Positions 19,419 to 28,623 are shown, numbered from the stretch's first letter. The stretch: 64,000 nt of DNA from Corynebacterium sp. HMSC08A12 (GCF_001807485.1 NZ_KV789180.1:31272-95271), one strand, 5' to 3'. The notes: generated from the letters alone by a model not told the origin. Made by a program: numbers and translations.

Positions 19419-20297
19419 TTGTCTGCGAAGGACGTAGCCCTCGTGCTCGAGGGCGGTGGCATGCGCAACAGCTACACCGCCGCCTGCATCGACCAGCTGC
19501 TGGAGCACAATATCGAGTTCGGCTGGGTCGGCGGCATCAGCGCCGGCGCTTCCCACACCGTGAACTTCCTTTCCGGCGACAGGAAGCGCGCCCGCGAGTC
19601 CTTCGTGGAATTCGGTGGTCACCCGAAAACCGGCGGCTTCAAATCCCTGCTCCGGGGCACCGGCTACTTCAACGCCGAGTACATCTACGAGACCGCTGGT
19701 GCGCCCGGCAACGATCTGCCCTTCGACTGGGAAACCTTCCAGAGTTCGAACTCCCAGATATGCATCGGCGCGACCCGTGCGGACAACGGCGAGTCCGTCT
19801 ATTGGCGTCGTGAGGACATCAATGATCTTCCGGACCTCATGCGCAAGGTCCGCGCCAGCTCCACCCTGCCGGGCATCATGCCCGTACCAACCATCGACGG
19901 GGTGGACTATGTCGATGGCGCCCTCGGAGATTCCGGTGGGCTGCTGATCGATGCCGCCATCGAGGATGGCTTTGAGAAGTTCCTCGTGCTGCGCACTAAA
20001 CCCAAGGGCTACGTCCGCCCCGCACTGCGCAGTCCGCAGCTTGTTAAGACGCTACTGCGCTCACGCCCCGCTGTAGCTCAGGCAATGATCGACCGGCCAC
20101 CGAAGTACAATCTGGCCTCTGACAAGATTGCGGAACTAGAGGCCAAGGGCCAGGCATTGGTCTTCTACCCGGAGAAGATGAACGTCAGCAATACCGAGCG
20201 CCGGTTGGATCGCCTGAAGCAGTCCTGGAGCGACGGGTTGGAGCAGACCAAGCGCGAATGGGACTCGTGGATGGAGTTTCTGGGCGAGGCTAAATGA
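19419..20297 (+). CDS. Patatin-like phospholipase
   Basis: This is a serine acyl hydrolase of 292 aa. The oxyanion motif LEGGGMRNSY at the N-terminus, the nucleophile Ser40 in GGISAG and the catalytic Asp165 in VDGALGDSGG form the complete patatin dyad. It would hydrolyse acyl esters of membrane lipids and probably acts in the cytoplasm, since no signal peptide is present. The start is TTG at 19419 with an AAGGAGG site 8 bp before it. Its last 8 bp overlap the convergent gene on the minus strand. Confidence 0.9.
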   Translation: MSAKDVALVLEGGGMRNSYTAACIDQLLEHNIEFGWVGGISAGASHTVNFLSGDRKRARESFVEFGGHPKTGGFKSLLRGTGYFNAEYIYETAGAPGNDLPFDWETFQSSNSQICIGATRADNGESVYWRREDINDLPDLMRKVRASSTLPGIMPVPTIDGVDYVDGALGDSGGLLIDAAIEDGFEKFLVLRTKPKGYVRPALRSPQLVKTLLRSRPAVAQAMIDRPPKYNLASDKIAELEAKGQALVFYPEKMNVSNTERRLDRLKQSWSDGLEQTKREWDSWMEFLGEAK

Positions 20298-20946
20298 TGC
20301 TCAGCAGGCCCAGCACGATGAGCATCGCCGCCACCACGTAGCCCGCCAGCGCCACCATCTGTTCCTTCCTGTGGCGCAGCCCATCAATGAACCGGGCCAG
20401 CCCGCTTTCCGGCTTGCGCAGAACAAGGCCCAACGCCAGGCCAGACAGTGCCGGCAGGCTCAGTGCGAGCGTGGCGTAGAGGAATACCGCAAGGTACTTC
20501 GCGGCGGAGCTGATGTCCACTGTGCTCAAATATGCCAAGCCGGCGAAGAAAGGCGCGGACGTCGCGGATTGGACGATTCCCAGGGCCATGCCCGAGAGGA
20601 ACGTCCCCCACGACGCTTGGCGGAGGGGGCGGGCCAGGCGATCGATCATCGGGGTGGGATCGCCGCCTCGCAGCGTCAAAAAGGCACTTAGAAGACCCAC
20701 CGCGATGAGGACCAGACCAAAAATCGGCGAGGCCAAGGCCGTCTGCACGGCGTCCGAAATTCCGTTGAACAGCAACAACACGGCCAGCGACAGAAGGAAC
20801 ACTCCGAACCAGTCCCCCGCAACCAGTACTGCAGCGATGGGCGCGTAGCGGCGCGGCCTCGGGTGCATCACCGCGACAGCGAAAAGCACGCCGATGAGCA
20901 GCACGTTGACGGAATCGGCCAACGCAAAGCTCACGGCGTGCAGCAT
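20290..20946 (-). CDS. Six-TM membrane protein, GAP/Sap-like
   Basis: A 218-aa protein made almost entirely of six hydrophobic segments, with Gly- and Pro-containing helices and a basic loop near the C-terminus (RHRKEQM). The pattern resembles the GAP/Sap family of small actinobacterial membrane proteins linked to lipid or glycolipid export, and more broadly the LysE/CadD superfamily. The assignment is by pattern only and no substrate is suggested. It converges with the patatin gene with an 8-bp overlap. Confidence 0.6.
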   Translation of the reverse strand: MLHAVSFALADSVNVLLIGVLFAVAVMHPRPRRYAPIAAVLVAGDWFGVFLLSLAVLLLFNGISDAVQTALASPIFGLVLIAVGLLSAFLTLRGGDPTPMIDRLARPLRQASWGTFLSGMALGIVQSATSAPFFAGLAYLSTVDISSAAKYLAVFLYATLALSLPALSGLALGLVLRKPESGLARFIDGLRHRKEQMVALAGYVVAAMLIVLGLLSII

Positions 20947-21044
20947 ACGGTGAATCCTTTCGGAGGTTCCCGCAGCACCTGAACGATCTTCCTGAACAAT
21001 CTTGGGTCAGGGCGCGGGAAGGGGAGGTTGAACTCTAGCGAACT

Positions 21045-22238
21045 CTAGCTAACCTTCCGGCCGTGAACAAGGAAGTACACGGCAGCGCTGACCGCGACCA
21101 GCCCGGCAAGCAGTGTGTACATCGCCTGGTAGCTGGTGGCAGAAACGATCATCCCCAGCAGGATCGGGCCGAAGCCCACGCCCACGTCCAACAGCAGGAA
21201 GAGCGTGGAGATGCCCGCGCCCATCTGGTGTGGCTCGACCGCCTTAACGGAAATCGCCTGCGCGGCCGGCATCAGCGAACCATAGCCCAAGCCCGTCAGC
21301 GCACCGGCCAGAACCACCATCCAGTCCTGAGTAGAGAACGCGAGCACAACCAGGGCGATGGCGAAGGTAACCAAGCCCAGGTAGATCACAATGTTGTCGC
21401 CCTTCTGGTCCTGGATCTTGCCCAGAACGAAGCGCATCACGAGGGTCACCAGTGCATAGGCTAGGAAGAAGTATTTGGCGCCGGTGACCAGGTCGTTGTC
21501 CTCGGAGTAGCTGTTCAGGTAGGTGATCACACCGGCGTAGCAAATACCGACCAGCAGCATAAAGAAGCCGATGGGGGCAACCTTCGGGTGCACGATAGCC
21601 GAGAGGCTAAAGGTGGGACGGTGGTGGTGCGCATCCGCGCCCTTGGGCTCTGGGGAACGCACCAGCAAGGACAGCAGGAAGGCCACGATGGACATGCCCA
21701 CCACGACCTGGAACATGGTGGTGTAGCCGACGGAGCCCACCAGCCATAGCCCCAGCGCCGGGCCGATCGCGGTGGCCAGCGTGGTACCCAGAGCGAAGTA
21801 GCCGGTTCCCTCCGCGCGGCGTGCATTGGGAATCACGGACTGGGCGACGGCCATCACTGCGGTGCTGGCGAAGGCATAACCGATGCCGTGGATAATGCGC
21901 ACGGCGATCAGCAGCCCCAGGGAGTTTGCGGGAATGTAGAAGGCACAGGTCACGATGACCAACACCAGCGCGGTGAATAGCACTCGCCGCCGCCCCACCG
22001 CGTCCACCAGGAATCCCGAGAATACGCGAGCCCCCGTCGCGCCGATAACGAAGGCACTGGAGGCCAGGCCCGCGCTCGCGTTATTGGCCGCAAACTCCTT
22101 GACCGCGTAGCCCGCCATGGTCGTCACGAGGACGTAGAAGATCATGAACTGGGCGAAGTTTACTAACCATGCAAAGACAAAAGCCGGTGTTACAACCGGC
22201 TCTTTCGTTGGTGCGGACGTTAGGAACACCTTCTTCAT
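21045..22238 (-). CDS. Major facilitator superfamily transporter
   Basis: A 397-aa proton-coupled transporter with twelve predicted membrane segments. The loop between helices 2 and 3 carries GFLVDAVGRRRVLF, the MFS signature, and a second copy (GKIQDQKGDN) lies in the C-terminal half. Similarity is to drug or sugar efflux members. The ATG at 22238 lacks a clear ribosome site, so a later start or a leaderless message is possible. A T-rich stretch next to a GGGCGTCA motif lies about 95 bp upstream. Confidence 0.85.
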   Translation of the reverse strand: MKKVFLTSAPTKEPVVTPAFVFAWLVNFAQFMIFYVLVTTMAGYAVKEFAANNASAGLASSAFVIGATGARVFSGFLVDAVGRRRVLFTALVLVIVTCAFYIPANSLGLLIAVRIIHGIGYAFASTAVMAVAQSVIPNARRAEGTGYFALGTTLATAIGPALGLWLVGSVGYTTMFQVVVGMSIVAFLLSLLVRSPEPKGADAHHHRPTFSLSAIVHPKVAPIGFFMLLVGICYAGVITYLNSYSEDNDLVTGAKYFFLAYALVTLVMRFVLGKIQDQKGDNIVIYLGLVTFAIALVVLAFSTQDWMVVLAGALTGLGYGSLMPAAQAISVKAVEPHQMGAGISTLFLLLDVGVGFGPILLGMIVSATSYQAMYTLLAGLVAVSAAVYFLVHGRKVS

Positions 22239-22367
22239 TTAATTGTGTTTATGTTTTTATGCCGCGGAGCACGTTACCAAACATCTGCAGCCTCGGTGAG
22301 ACAGGGGCCACTTTATCTTTGTTCTTTCTTTGTGACGCCCCTTCGCCCCCGAGCTCGCTTATGCTCG

Positions 22368-22871
22368 TCAGGCAAGAACCACGCGCTCCCCCACGCTTGG
22401 CCTCCAATACGCCGCCTCAGCTGCGGTGATGGATTTTAACTCTCGCGGTGTGATCTGAGACAGGGCGTCAATATAAGAAGGAACGATATCCCGCGGCAAC
22501 CTTAATCCGACCGTGAGGTGCGGAACCCAGCGCGGGCCGCGACCGTCCGGGTTGAGCGCGCTGAGCTCGCGGGCGGCGTTTTCCAGCTCGTCCGAGGCTT
22601 CGAGCAGCCACGCCACGGTCTGCTTCTTGCCTGTGCCGAAGATGACCACGCCCCGGCGGCTGAGCTCCGAGGGCACGGCGGAAGGCAGGATCTCGCGGGC
22701 GCGCTCCACGACGTGCGGGGCCATACTCGGGGAAAACGTGACCGTGATGTGCGGAGTCTGCCGCTGGGCCGGGAACCCGCGGGTGGCGAGCTCGTCGAAG
22801 ATGCCGCGGACGGTGGCGGCCTGCTCGTCGGGCAGGTTCAGCAGGATGTTCTCAGGGGAATTGACGGACAT
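22368..22871 (-). CDS. 2'-5' RNA ligase-like 2H phosphoesterase
   Basis: A 167-aa protein of the 2H superfamily, which cleaves or forms 2',5' and cyclic phosphodiester bonds in RNA or nucleotides. Both HxTx motifs are present: HITV with His41 and Thr43, and HLTV with His118 and Thr120. The spacing of about 77 residues fits a single two-lobed domain. The ATG at 22871 has GGGAGCA before it. The substrate is not known. It stands alone, between the MFS gene and the exported phosphoesterase on the same strand. Confidence 0.85.
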   Translation of the reverse strand: MSVNSPENILLNLPDEQAATVRGIFDELATRGFPAQRQTPHITVTFSPSMAPHVVERAREILPSAVPSELSRRGVVIFGTGKKQTVAWLLEASDELENAARELSALNPDGRGPRWVPHLTVGLRLPRDIVPSYIDALSQITPRELKSITAAEAAYWRPSVGERVVLA

Positions 22872-22963
22872 TGCTCCCTATCCTAGCTGGCCACCACGTG
22901 TGCGCCCGGTGCGTCGCGTTGCCCGGCGGTGCACAACTCGGCGGCACAGAACCCGGCGGCGCG

Positions 22964-24286
22964 CTACTTAAAGGACACGTACTCCGGAAGGTCGGCCGGC
23001 TTTTCCAGCGGCTGCTTCTTCGGGTTCATGTCCAGCCCCAGCTCCTTGGCGAAAACCAGGCGGGTGGACTTGTAGACGCGCTCGTCGGATTCGTCCAACT
23101 CGAACACGCGGGCGCCGCGCAGGGTGTGCATGGACCAGGTGCCGTCATTAAGCCCGTAGGGGCCGAAGCCGGTGCCCGGGCAGTAGCCCAGCTCTACCCC
23201 GAAGTAGTTGCCGTTGAAGGTATTGATGTGGTCGTGGCCGCAGTAGATACCCAGGACGTCGCCGCGCTCGCGGACGGCGGAGTAGATGCCGGGGTTGAAG
23301 GCCCCGACGTAGACGTCCTCGTTCTTCACTCCCTCGATGCTGTGGCGCTTCTTGGCTTGGCCATGCTTGATGAGGTCGTTGTTGTACGGGCCGCCGAACC
23401 ACATGTCGCGGTGCTCGTAGGTCGGGATGTGGAAGTACATCAGACCCGGGATCTTCTTGCCGTAGCGTTCCTCATAGCCCCGGGAGGTATCGCGGTACCA
23501 CTGGATTTGGTCGCTGTGGATGTAGTCGTAGCCGGGGATCTCCTTGGTCTCCTGCCCCGCCAGTTCCTCGCCGATGTAGTTCCCGGAGTCCAGCAGCCAG
23601 ATGGCGAAAGCCGGATCCGGGTTTGCGTTGCCCTGAACCAACAGCGAAACATTGGATTCACCGTGGATCGGGTCGTCCGCGACGTTGAGGTTGTACTTGT
23701 ACTTGCGCACGAAGTTCAGCAGCGCGATCTCGTCGGCTTGAGTGCCGTCCTCCATGGAGTCTTCGTCATGGTTGCCGAATGTGATGGCCCATGGGATCTG
23801 GCGGGATTCCATCGGCAGCACCACGTTGTTGACTGCCTGGAATGCCTGCTCGGTGGTCTTGGGGCCAGAGGAGATCACGTCACCGTTGATCAGCGCGAAG
23901 TCCGGCTTCTCCTGATCCAATACCTTGCCCATGAACTCGATGGTGCGGCGATCAGTGAGGTGATCGTCTTGAGTGTCATTGAACTGGACGATCTTGAACT
24001 TGCCGTCGCCGTTGAACTTCAGCGGCATGTCCGCACCGCCGCCGTTGTTGTCGCCACCGTTGCCGTCGTTACCGTTACCGCCGTTTCCGCGCCCCGGGCC
24101 GAAGCTGGATCCGGCCAGCGAGCCTGCCGACGAGTTCCACGCCTGTGCCTGCGCTGCTGGCGCAAATGCAGCGGTGACGCCCAACGCTCCGGTTCCCGCC
24201 AGGAAATTCCGGCGATTCACATTGAACTGCTTGGGCGCATTCTGGCCTTCCAGCTGCTGCGATTTTTTATATGAATTACTAGACAA
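22964..24286 (-). CDS. Tat-exported calcineurin-like metallophosphoesterase
   Basis: This is an exported phosphoesterase of about 440 aa. The twin-arginine signal NRRNFLAGTG is followed by a hydrophobic stretch and AQAQA. The dinuclear metal motifs occur in order: FNDTQDDH, LINGDVISSG, TFGNHDEDS and YCGHDHINTF, as in purple acid-type phosphodiesterases. A Gly/Asn-rich linker separates signal and enzyme. Upstream of the Tat motif the only good start is a TTG at 24286 behind AAGGA; a TTG at 24352 is an alternative that leaves the Tat motif too far inside. It diverges from the TipAS gene. Confidence 0.85.
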   Translation of the reverse strand: MSSNSYKKSQQLEGQNAPKQFNVNRRNFLAGTGALGVTAAFAPAAQAQAWNSSAGSLAGSSFGPGRGNGGNGNDGNGGDNNGGGADMPLKFNGDGKFKIVQFNDTQDDHLTDRRTIEFMGKVLDQEKPDFALINGDVISSGPKTTEQAFQAVNNVVLPMESRQIPWAITFGNHDEDSMEDGTQADEIALLNFVRKYKYNLNVADDPIHGESNVSLLVQGNANPDPAFAIWLLDSGNYIGEELAGQETKEIPGYDYIHSDQIQWYRDTSRGYEERYGKKIPGLMYFHIPTYEHRDMWFGGPYNNDLIKHGQAKKRHSIEGVKNEDVYVGAFNPGIYSAVRERGDVLGIYCGHDHINTFNGNYFGVELGYCPGTGFGPYGLNDGTWSMHTLRGARVFELDESDERVYKSTRLVFAKELGLDMNPKKQPLEKPADLPEYVSFK

Positions 24287-24400
24287 GGTAATTGAGTTCC
24301 TTTTCCTGCGAGAATTGAACTTCCACAAGCTATCGGCCGCAGGTAAGCGCAAGGTTTCCTGAAGATGAATTCATAACAACTTCGCGTCTTCCCTCTCCAC

Positions 24401-24437
24401 CGCTTGACCACTTCGCTTGACCTTGCCGTTGCGGCAA
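24401..24437 (+). promoter_or_regulatory. Direct repeat and palindrome before the TipAS regulator
   Basis: CGCTTGACC occurs at 24401-24409 and again at 24414-24422. It is followed at 24423-24437 by the perfect palindrome TTGCCG-TTG-CGGCAA, ending 17 bp before the start codon at 24455. Either element could be the operator of the MerR-type regulator, controlling itself and the divergent phosphoesterase gene. Confidence 0.5.
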
Positions 24438-24454
24438 CCGAAAGGATGTAGCCC

Positions 24455-25231
24455 ATGACCGAATACACGATTGGTGATGCTGCAGATTTTTTGGGTGTGA
24501 CGCCCAAAGCCCTGCGCCATTGGGATTCCATTGGGCTACTCAGCCCACAGTGGCGCACACTGGGCGACTACCGCCTCTATACCGAGGAAGATCTGCGCGT
24601 CGGCGCGGCCATTGTGCTGTACCGGGACATGGGTTTCAAGCTGGCGGAGATTCCCGACCTGATTGAAGCGCCTTCCGACGCTGCCCTTGACCGTGCCCTC
24701 CGCGCCCATCGGGAAGCCTTGGCGCGCAAGCGCGACGAGGTGGAGAGCCAATTGCGTGCGGTCGAGGATTTGATAACAACAACCCGAGTGGAGGGATACA
24801 CCATGGAACAAATGGACAAGATCAAGCAGTACTTCGGCGAGCAGATGCCCGCCTACCAGGAGGAAGCTCGCCAACGTTGGGGCGACACCTCTGATTACCA
24901 ACAGTCTCAGGAAAAGCTGGCCTCTATGGGTGACGGCGACTTCCAGGAGGTTAAGGCCAACCACGACCGCTTCGTGGCGGATCTGGTAGCTGCCCGAGAT
25001 GGTGGCGTCACCCCCGATAGCGAAGAAGCACAAGAACTCGTGGAGCGGCACCGCGCAACGATTAACCAGTGGTACGAGGTTACGACCTCGCGGCAGCTGA
25101 TTCTGGCACGGATGTACGTGGACGACGAGCGTTTTGCCGAGGCATACCAGGGCGCACAGGATTACCTGCTTTCGCTAGTGGAACACCGTGCGAAGCAGGA
25201 GGGAATCACCAATCCCAGCTGGGATGACTAG
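24455..25231 (+). CDS. MerR-family regulator with TipAS ligand-binding domain
   Basis: A 258-aa transcription factor. Residues 1-70 form the MerR winged helix (YTIGDAADFLGVTPKALRHWDSIGLL), followed by a coiled-coil dimerisation helix (residues about 75-110, rich in Arg and Glu). The C-terminal TipAS domain of about 140 residues contains the family end pattern QLILARMYVDDERFAEAYQG. TipAS proteins bind cyclic thiopeptide antibiotics, but the ligand here is unknown. It diverges from the exported phosphoesterase, and a palindrome lies in the shared region. The DUF1275 gene follows after 22 bp and may be a target. Confidence 0.88.
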   Translation: MTEYTIGDAADFLGVTPKALRHWDSIGLLSPQWRTLGDYRLYTEEDLRVGAAIVLYRDMGFKLAEIPDLIEAPSDAALDRALRAHREALARKRDEVESQLRAVEDLITTTRVEGYTMEQMDKIKQYFGEQMPAYQEEARQRWGDTSDYQQSQEKLASMGDGDFQEVKANHDRFVADLVAARDGGVTPDSEEAQELVERHRATINQWYEVTTSRQLILARMYVDDERFAEAYQGAQDYLLSLVEHRAKQEGITNPSWDD

Positions 25232-25253
25232 CCGGGGTTGCTACGATTGCGCC

Positions 25254-25931
25254 ATGAAAGGCTACCGCACCGGAGAACACGCACTGGCTATCTACCTATC
25301 CTCTATCGCAGGATTCGTAGATACGCTGGGCTTTTTGTATCTGGGAGGGTACTTCCTGTCGTTTATGTCGGGTAACACCACGCGCCTGACTGCGGCGGTC
25401 AATGCGGGGAAATGGGACGTTGCGATGACGGCTGGCGGGGTCATGGCGTTGTTCCTCATCGGCGTGGGAATCGGAGCGCTAATCAGCCAACTAGGGCGGC
25501 GCTTTTTGCCCCCGACGCGCACGCGCGAGGCGATTCTTCTGTTTATCTGCACCACCTCAACAATTGCCTCCGTACTGGTCTTAACCGGGCACGAACAGTG
25601 GGCGGTGTACAGCCTGTCATTCACCGTGGGCGCTATGAATTCCACGTTCGAGCGCGACGGTGAGGTGAGCATTTCCCTGACGTACATGACGGGCACGCTG
25701 GTGAAGATGTCTCAGCGGTTCGTGGCAGCACTCTTCGGCGGCCCACACTTGGATTGGCTCCGCTATTTCGCACTATGGATGGCGCTTGCCTGCGGGGCAC
25801 TGCTGGGCGGCTGGATGTATGTCCAAGTGGGGCTGCACGCGGTACTGGTTGTGACTGGCATGCTGTACGCGGGAACCGTGACTGCGCTGGTGTACCGCCA
25901 ATGGCGGCGCAACCGTGGGCTGGCAGTTTAG
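25254..25931 (+). CDS. DUF1275 (YoaK family) membrane protein
   Basis: A 225-aa protein with six hydrophobic segments. The opening AIYLSSIAGFVDTLGFLYLGGYFLSFMSGNTTRL is the DUF1275 signature, with a second conserved block at GAMNSTFERDGEVSISLTYMTGTLVKM. These proteins are proposed small-solute transporters, without experimental proof. The ATG at 25254 lies 22 bp after the TipAS stop codon, so both are likely in one operon; the in-frame upstream extension overlaps the regulator and is not used. Confidence 0.85.
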   Translation: MKGYRTGEHALAIYLSSIAGFVDTLGFLYLGGYFLSFMSGNTTRLTAAVNAGKWDVAMTAGGVMALFLIGVGIGALISQLGRRFLPPTRTREAILLFICTTSTIASVLVLTGHEQWAVYSLSFTVGAMNSTFERDGEVSISLTYMTGTLVKMSQRFVAALFGGPHLDWLRYFALWMALACGALLGGWMYVQVGLHAVLVVTGMLYAGTVTALVYRQWRRNRGLAV

Positions 25932-25941
25932 CGCTAGTGGA

Positions 25942-26361
25942 CTAGAGCTCCCAGGGGTTCAAATATTGCACACCCATCGGCTCAAAATCCTTCTGATTCC
26001 GAGTCACGATTGTCAGCCCATGCACACGCGCGGTGGCAGCAATAAATAGGTCAGCCTGGGGCCGGGGATCCGGAACATTCATATTGGCCGCCTCTATAGC
26101 CACTCGCTCATCAAGAGGAAGAACACGGCCTTCGAACAGCGGAAGTAAATCCTGAGTGAACCACTTCTGCAACCGCTGCCCCTGCACAGGATCGGTGTGA
26201 TTCTTTCGTGAGATACCTAACTTGAGCTCATAGATAGTGATCACAGAGAGAAATTGGCTGTGCAAGATCTGCGCATTAACCCACTCAAACACCCTGGGAT
26301 TTACTTTCCCGGGCGGCTTCCGGAGTTCGCTGACCACATTCGTATCGAGCAGGTAGTTCAT
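25942..26361 (-). CDS. PIN-domain toxin (VapC/FitB type)
   Basis: A 139-aa predicted ribonuclease toxin. The N-terminal LLDTNVVSELRKP carries the first metal-binding Asp and the FitB-type SELRKP continuation; ITIYELKLGI carries the Glu, and PRPQADLFIAATARVHGLTIVTRNQKDF carries the later acidic residues. All four acidic positions expected in an active PIN nuclease appear present. It is the downstream partner of a Phd/YefM-type antitoxin with a 4-bp overlap, a usual toxin-antitoxin layout. Confidence 0.88.
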   Translation of the reverse strand: MNYLLDTNVVSELRKPPGKVNPRVFEWVNAQILHSQFLSVITIYELKLGISRKNHTDPVQGQRLQKWFTQDLLPLFEGRVLPLDERVAIEAANMNVPDPRPQADLFIAATARVHGLTIVTRNQKDFEPMGVQYLNPWEL

Positions 26362-26597
26362 AGCTCGGGCACCCGCGGTTCGAAGTCCATCCTTTCGTCC
26401 TCGAGGTCAATGTCCTCTTCCATTTGCAACCGCGAAGCCCAGCCCTCATTCGAGCCGGAGATCTTCCTGTAGTCATCAATGGAAAGCAATACGAAGGCCG
26501 GCTCACCTCGATCAGTAATAACAACGGGCCCCTCACTGGCCTTCCTTTTCGCGTAACTCACATCTTGATTGAACTCACGCGCACTCACGCTAGTCAT
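26358..26597 (-). CDS. Phd/YefM-type antitoxin
   Basis: A 79-aa protein. MTSVSAREFNQDVSYAKRKASEGPVVITDRGEPAFVLLSIDDYRKI is the compact DNA-binding domain of the Phd/YefM family, and the acidic tail (EEDIDLEDERMDFEP) would neutralise the toxin. It starts at ATG 26597 after AGGAGGG and overlaps the PIN toxin gene by 4 bp. It probably represses its own operon through the inverted repeat just upstream at 26612-26629. Confidence 0.88.
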   Translation of the reverse strand: MTSVSAREFNQDVSYAKRKASEGPVVITDRGEPAFVLLSIDDYRKISGSNEGWASRLQMEEDIDLEDERMDFEPRVPEL

Positions 26598-26611
26598 GAG
26601 AACCCTCCTTT

Positions 26612-26629
26612 TGTAGCAACGTACCTACA
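26612..26629 (-). promoter_or_regulatory. Inverted repeat upstream of the toxin-antitoxin operon
   Basis: TGTAG and CTACA are separated by 8 bp, ending 15 bp before the antitoxin start codon and next to its ribosome site. The position fits an autoregulatory operator. Confidence 0.5.
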
Positions 26630-26688
26630 TTCTAACCAGCCAGCCAGTACTTTCAATACCCCACCGTTAGAAACGCCCTGTTTTCATC

Positions 26689-26709
26689 TTGGCAACATAT
26701 TGTTGCTAA
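26689..26709 (+). promoter_or_regulatory. 21-bp dyad upstream of the ABC exporter genes
   Basis: The core GCAACA-TAT-TGTTGC is a perfect 6-3-6 palindrome and extends to nine positions per arm with one mismatch. It lies about 60 bp before the permease start at 26771. A TetR-family gene sits at the end of this unit, making it the obvious candidate ligand for this site. Confidence 0.55.
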
Positions 26710-26770
26710 GGTCTGTGTTGCGACTGATCAACCGCTCACCTCCCCAACCCCAACCCCAGGAATTTTCATC

Positions 26771-27919
26771 ATGTTTCTAGCCTTGCGCGAAATGCTTTTT
26801 GCGCGCACCCGCTTCCTTCTCATGAGCGTCGTGTTGGCGCTCATGTCCTTGCTGGTCGTCATCATCTCCGGCCTCACAGCCGGATTGGTTAACGACGGCG
26901 TGTCCGGCCTGAAGGCAATGGATAGTGACGTCATCGCTTTCACCGATGGCACTCAGACCGATTCCGCCTTCACGCGCTCCGTCATCGACAGTGCAGAGGC
27001 CGACAAGTTCGCCGACATCGACGGCGTGAAAGAGGCCGCCCCGCTGGGCCTCACCATCGCCAACGCTCACAACCAGAACGGCAAGGCCGTCGATCTCACC
27101 CTCCTCGGTGTAAAACCCGGCTCTTTCATCGCACCAGAGGGCCTGCCAGAACAAAGCACCACCCCAAACGGCGGCACCCCCACCAAGACCAAGCACGAAA
27201 TCGTCGTGTCCTCCACCCTTCAAGACGAAGGAATCAAGGAGGGCGACACCATCACGATCGATCGCCTGGAAATCCCGTTGAAGGTCGTTGGCTTCACCGA
27301 TGGCCAGCGCACCTTCGGCCACGTCGATGCCGCCTACCTGCCCCTCGACGTCTGGCAGGAAATCCACGCCGGCGCGCGCAAGGGCGAAAAGGTAAGCCCG
27401 GAAGCGTACAAGGAAATCTCCGTCATCGCCGCCCGCACGCAGGATAAGCCAGACACTGAGGCGCTCTCCGATGCCTCCGGCCTGGACGTCCGTACCCTCA
27501 AGGAAAGCTTCGACTCCTCCCCCGGCTACACCGCCGAGATGATGACCCTTTCCATGATCAAGTGGTTCCTCTACGTCATCGCCGCCCTGGTGACCGGCGC
27601 CTTCTTCCTAGTGTGGACCATCCAGCGCACCGGCAATATCGCCGCACTGCGCGCGATGGGAGCCACGAAGAGCTTCCTGCTGCGCGACAGCCTGGGGCAG
27701 GCTGTCATCATCCTGGGCGCGTCCGTCATCGTCGGTGCGCTTATTGCCGTCGGCCTCGGGAGCCTCCTGGAAACCACGGCGATGCCCTACGCCACCGAAC
27801 TCGGATCCGTCCTCAGCGGCAGCGCGATCCTCTTCGTATCTGGCCTGATCGGCGCGTTGATTGCCGTCGTCCGCGTCACCCGCACTAACCCGCTCGCAGC
27901 CCTAGGAGAAAACCGATGA
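26771..27919 (+). CDS. FtsX-type ABC permease, HrtB-like
   Basis: A 382-aa membrane subunit. One N-terminal membrane helix is followed by an extracytoplasmic MacB/HrtB-like domain of about 200 residues. Three helices at the C-terminus contain LRAMGATKSFLLRD, the coupling segment of FtsX permeases. This four-helix layout and the opening MFLALREMLFARTRF resemble HrtB, the haem exporter permease of corynebacteria. Haem as substrate is an inference, since no ChrSA haem sensor is adjacent. It overlaps the ATPase gene by 4 bp. Confidence 0.75.
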   Translation: MFLALREMLFARTRFLLMSVVLALMSLLVVIISGLTAGLVNDGVSGLKAMDSDVIAFTDGTQTDSAFTRSVIDSAEADKFADIDGVKEAAPLGLTIANAHNQNGKAVDLTLLGVKPGSFIAPEGLPEQSTTPNGGTPTKTKHEIVVSSTLQDEGIKEGDTITIDRLEIPLKVVGFTDGQRTFGHVDAAYLPLDVWQEIHAGARKGEKVSPEAYKEISVIAARTQDKPDTEALSDASGLDVRTLKESFDSSPGYTAEMMTLSMIKWFLYVIAALVTGAFFLVWTIQRTGNIAALRAMGATKSFLLRDSLGQAVIILGASVIVGALIAVGLGSLLETTAMPYATELGSVLSGSAILFVSGLIGALIAVVRVTRTNPLAALGENR

Positions 27920-28623
27920 GCCCCACCCCGCACCTTCCCGCCCCGCACGTTCCTGCCCTGGAACTTAAAGACGTCACGGTGACCTACACCGACGGTGATT
28001 CCCAGATCACCGCGTTGGACAAGGTGAACCTGACCGTCGAGCCCGGAGAGTTCGTCGCCGTGGTCGGCCCTTCCGGTTCCGGTAAGTCCACGCTGTTGGC
28101 CGTCGCTGGAGCGCTGACCAACCCGGCCGCGGGTGGCGTCACAATCGGCGACGAGGATATCACCAACTACGACGACAAGGAGCTCGCCCGCATTCGCCGC
28201 GACTACATCGGCTTCGTCTTCCAATCCTCCGGCAGCCTTCCGGGCGCCCTCACTGCCGAGGAACAATTGGAGCTCGCCGCGCGCGTTATGGGTAAGCACG
28301 GTCGTTACTCTGGTGCGGAGCTGTTGGAGAAGGTTGGTATGACGCCCCGAGCTAAGCATCGCCCAGGAAATCTGTCGGGTGGCGAACGTCAACGTGTGGG
28401 CATCGCCCGAGCTCTCGTCGGCGACCCACAGGTGTTGCTGGTCGACGAGCCCACCGCGGCTCTGGATCGCAAGCGATCACAAGAAATCGTGGAGCTGCTG
28501 GCTCGCGAATGTCACGAATTCAACGTCGCGGGCGTGATGGTCACCCACGACCACGAGGTCTTGGACCACTGCGACAAGGTCTACGAAATGGTCGATGGGC
28601 GCCTGAGCGCTGCCGCCGAATAG
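27916..28623 (+). CDS. ABC transporter ATPase, HrtA-like
   Basis: A 235-aa nucleotide-binding subunit. It has Walker A GPSGSGKST, the Q-loop FVFQSSGSLPG, the signature LSGGERQRVGIARAL, Walker B VLLVDEPTAALD and the switch His in MVTHDHEVLDHC. It belongs to the LolD/MacB/HrtA group that powers FtsX-type permeases. The ATG overlaps the stop of the permease gene, showing translational coupling. The TetR gene follows after 54 bp. Confidence 0.9.
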   Translation: MSPTPHLPAPHVPALELKDVTVTYTDGDSQITALDKVNLTVEPGEFVAVVGPSGSGKSTLLAVAGALTNPAAGGVTIGDEDITNYDDKELARIRRDYIGFVFQSSGSLPGALTAEEQLELAARVMGKHGRYSGAELLEKVGMTPRAKHRPGNLSGGERQRVGIARALVGDPQVLLVDEPTAALDRKRSQEIVELLARECHEFNVAGVMVTHDHEVLDHCDKVYEMVDGRLSAAAE

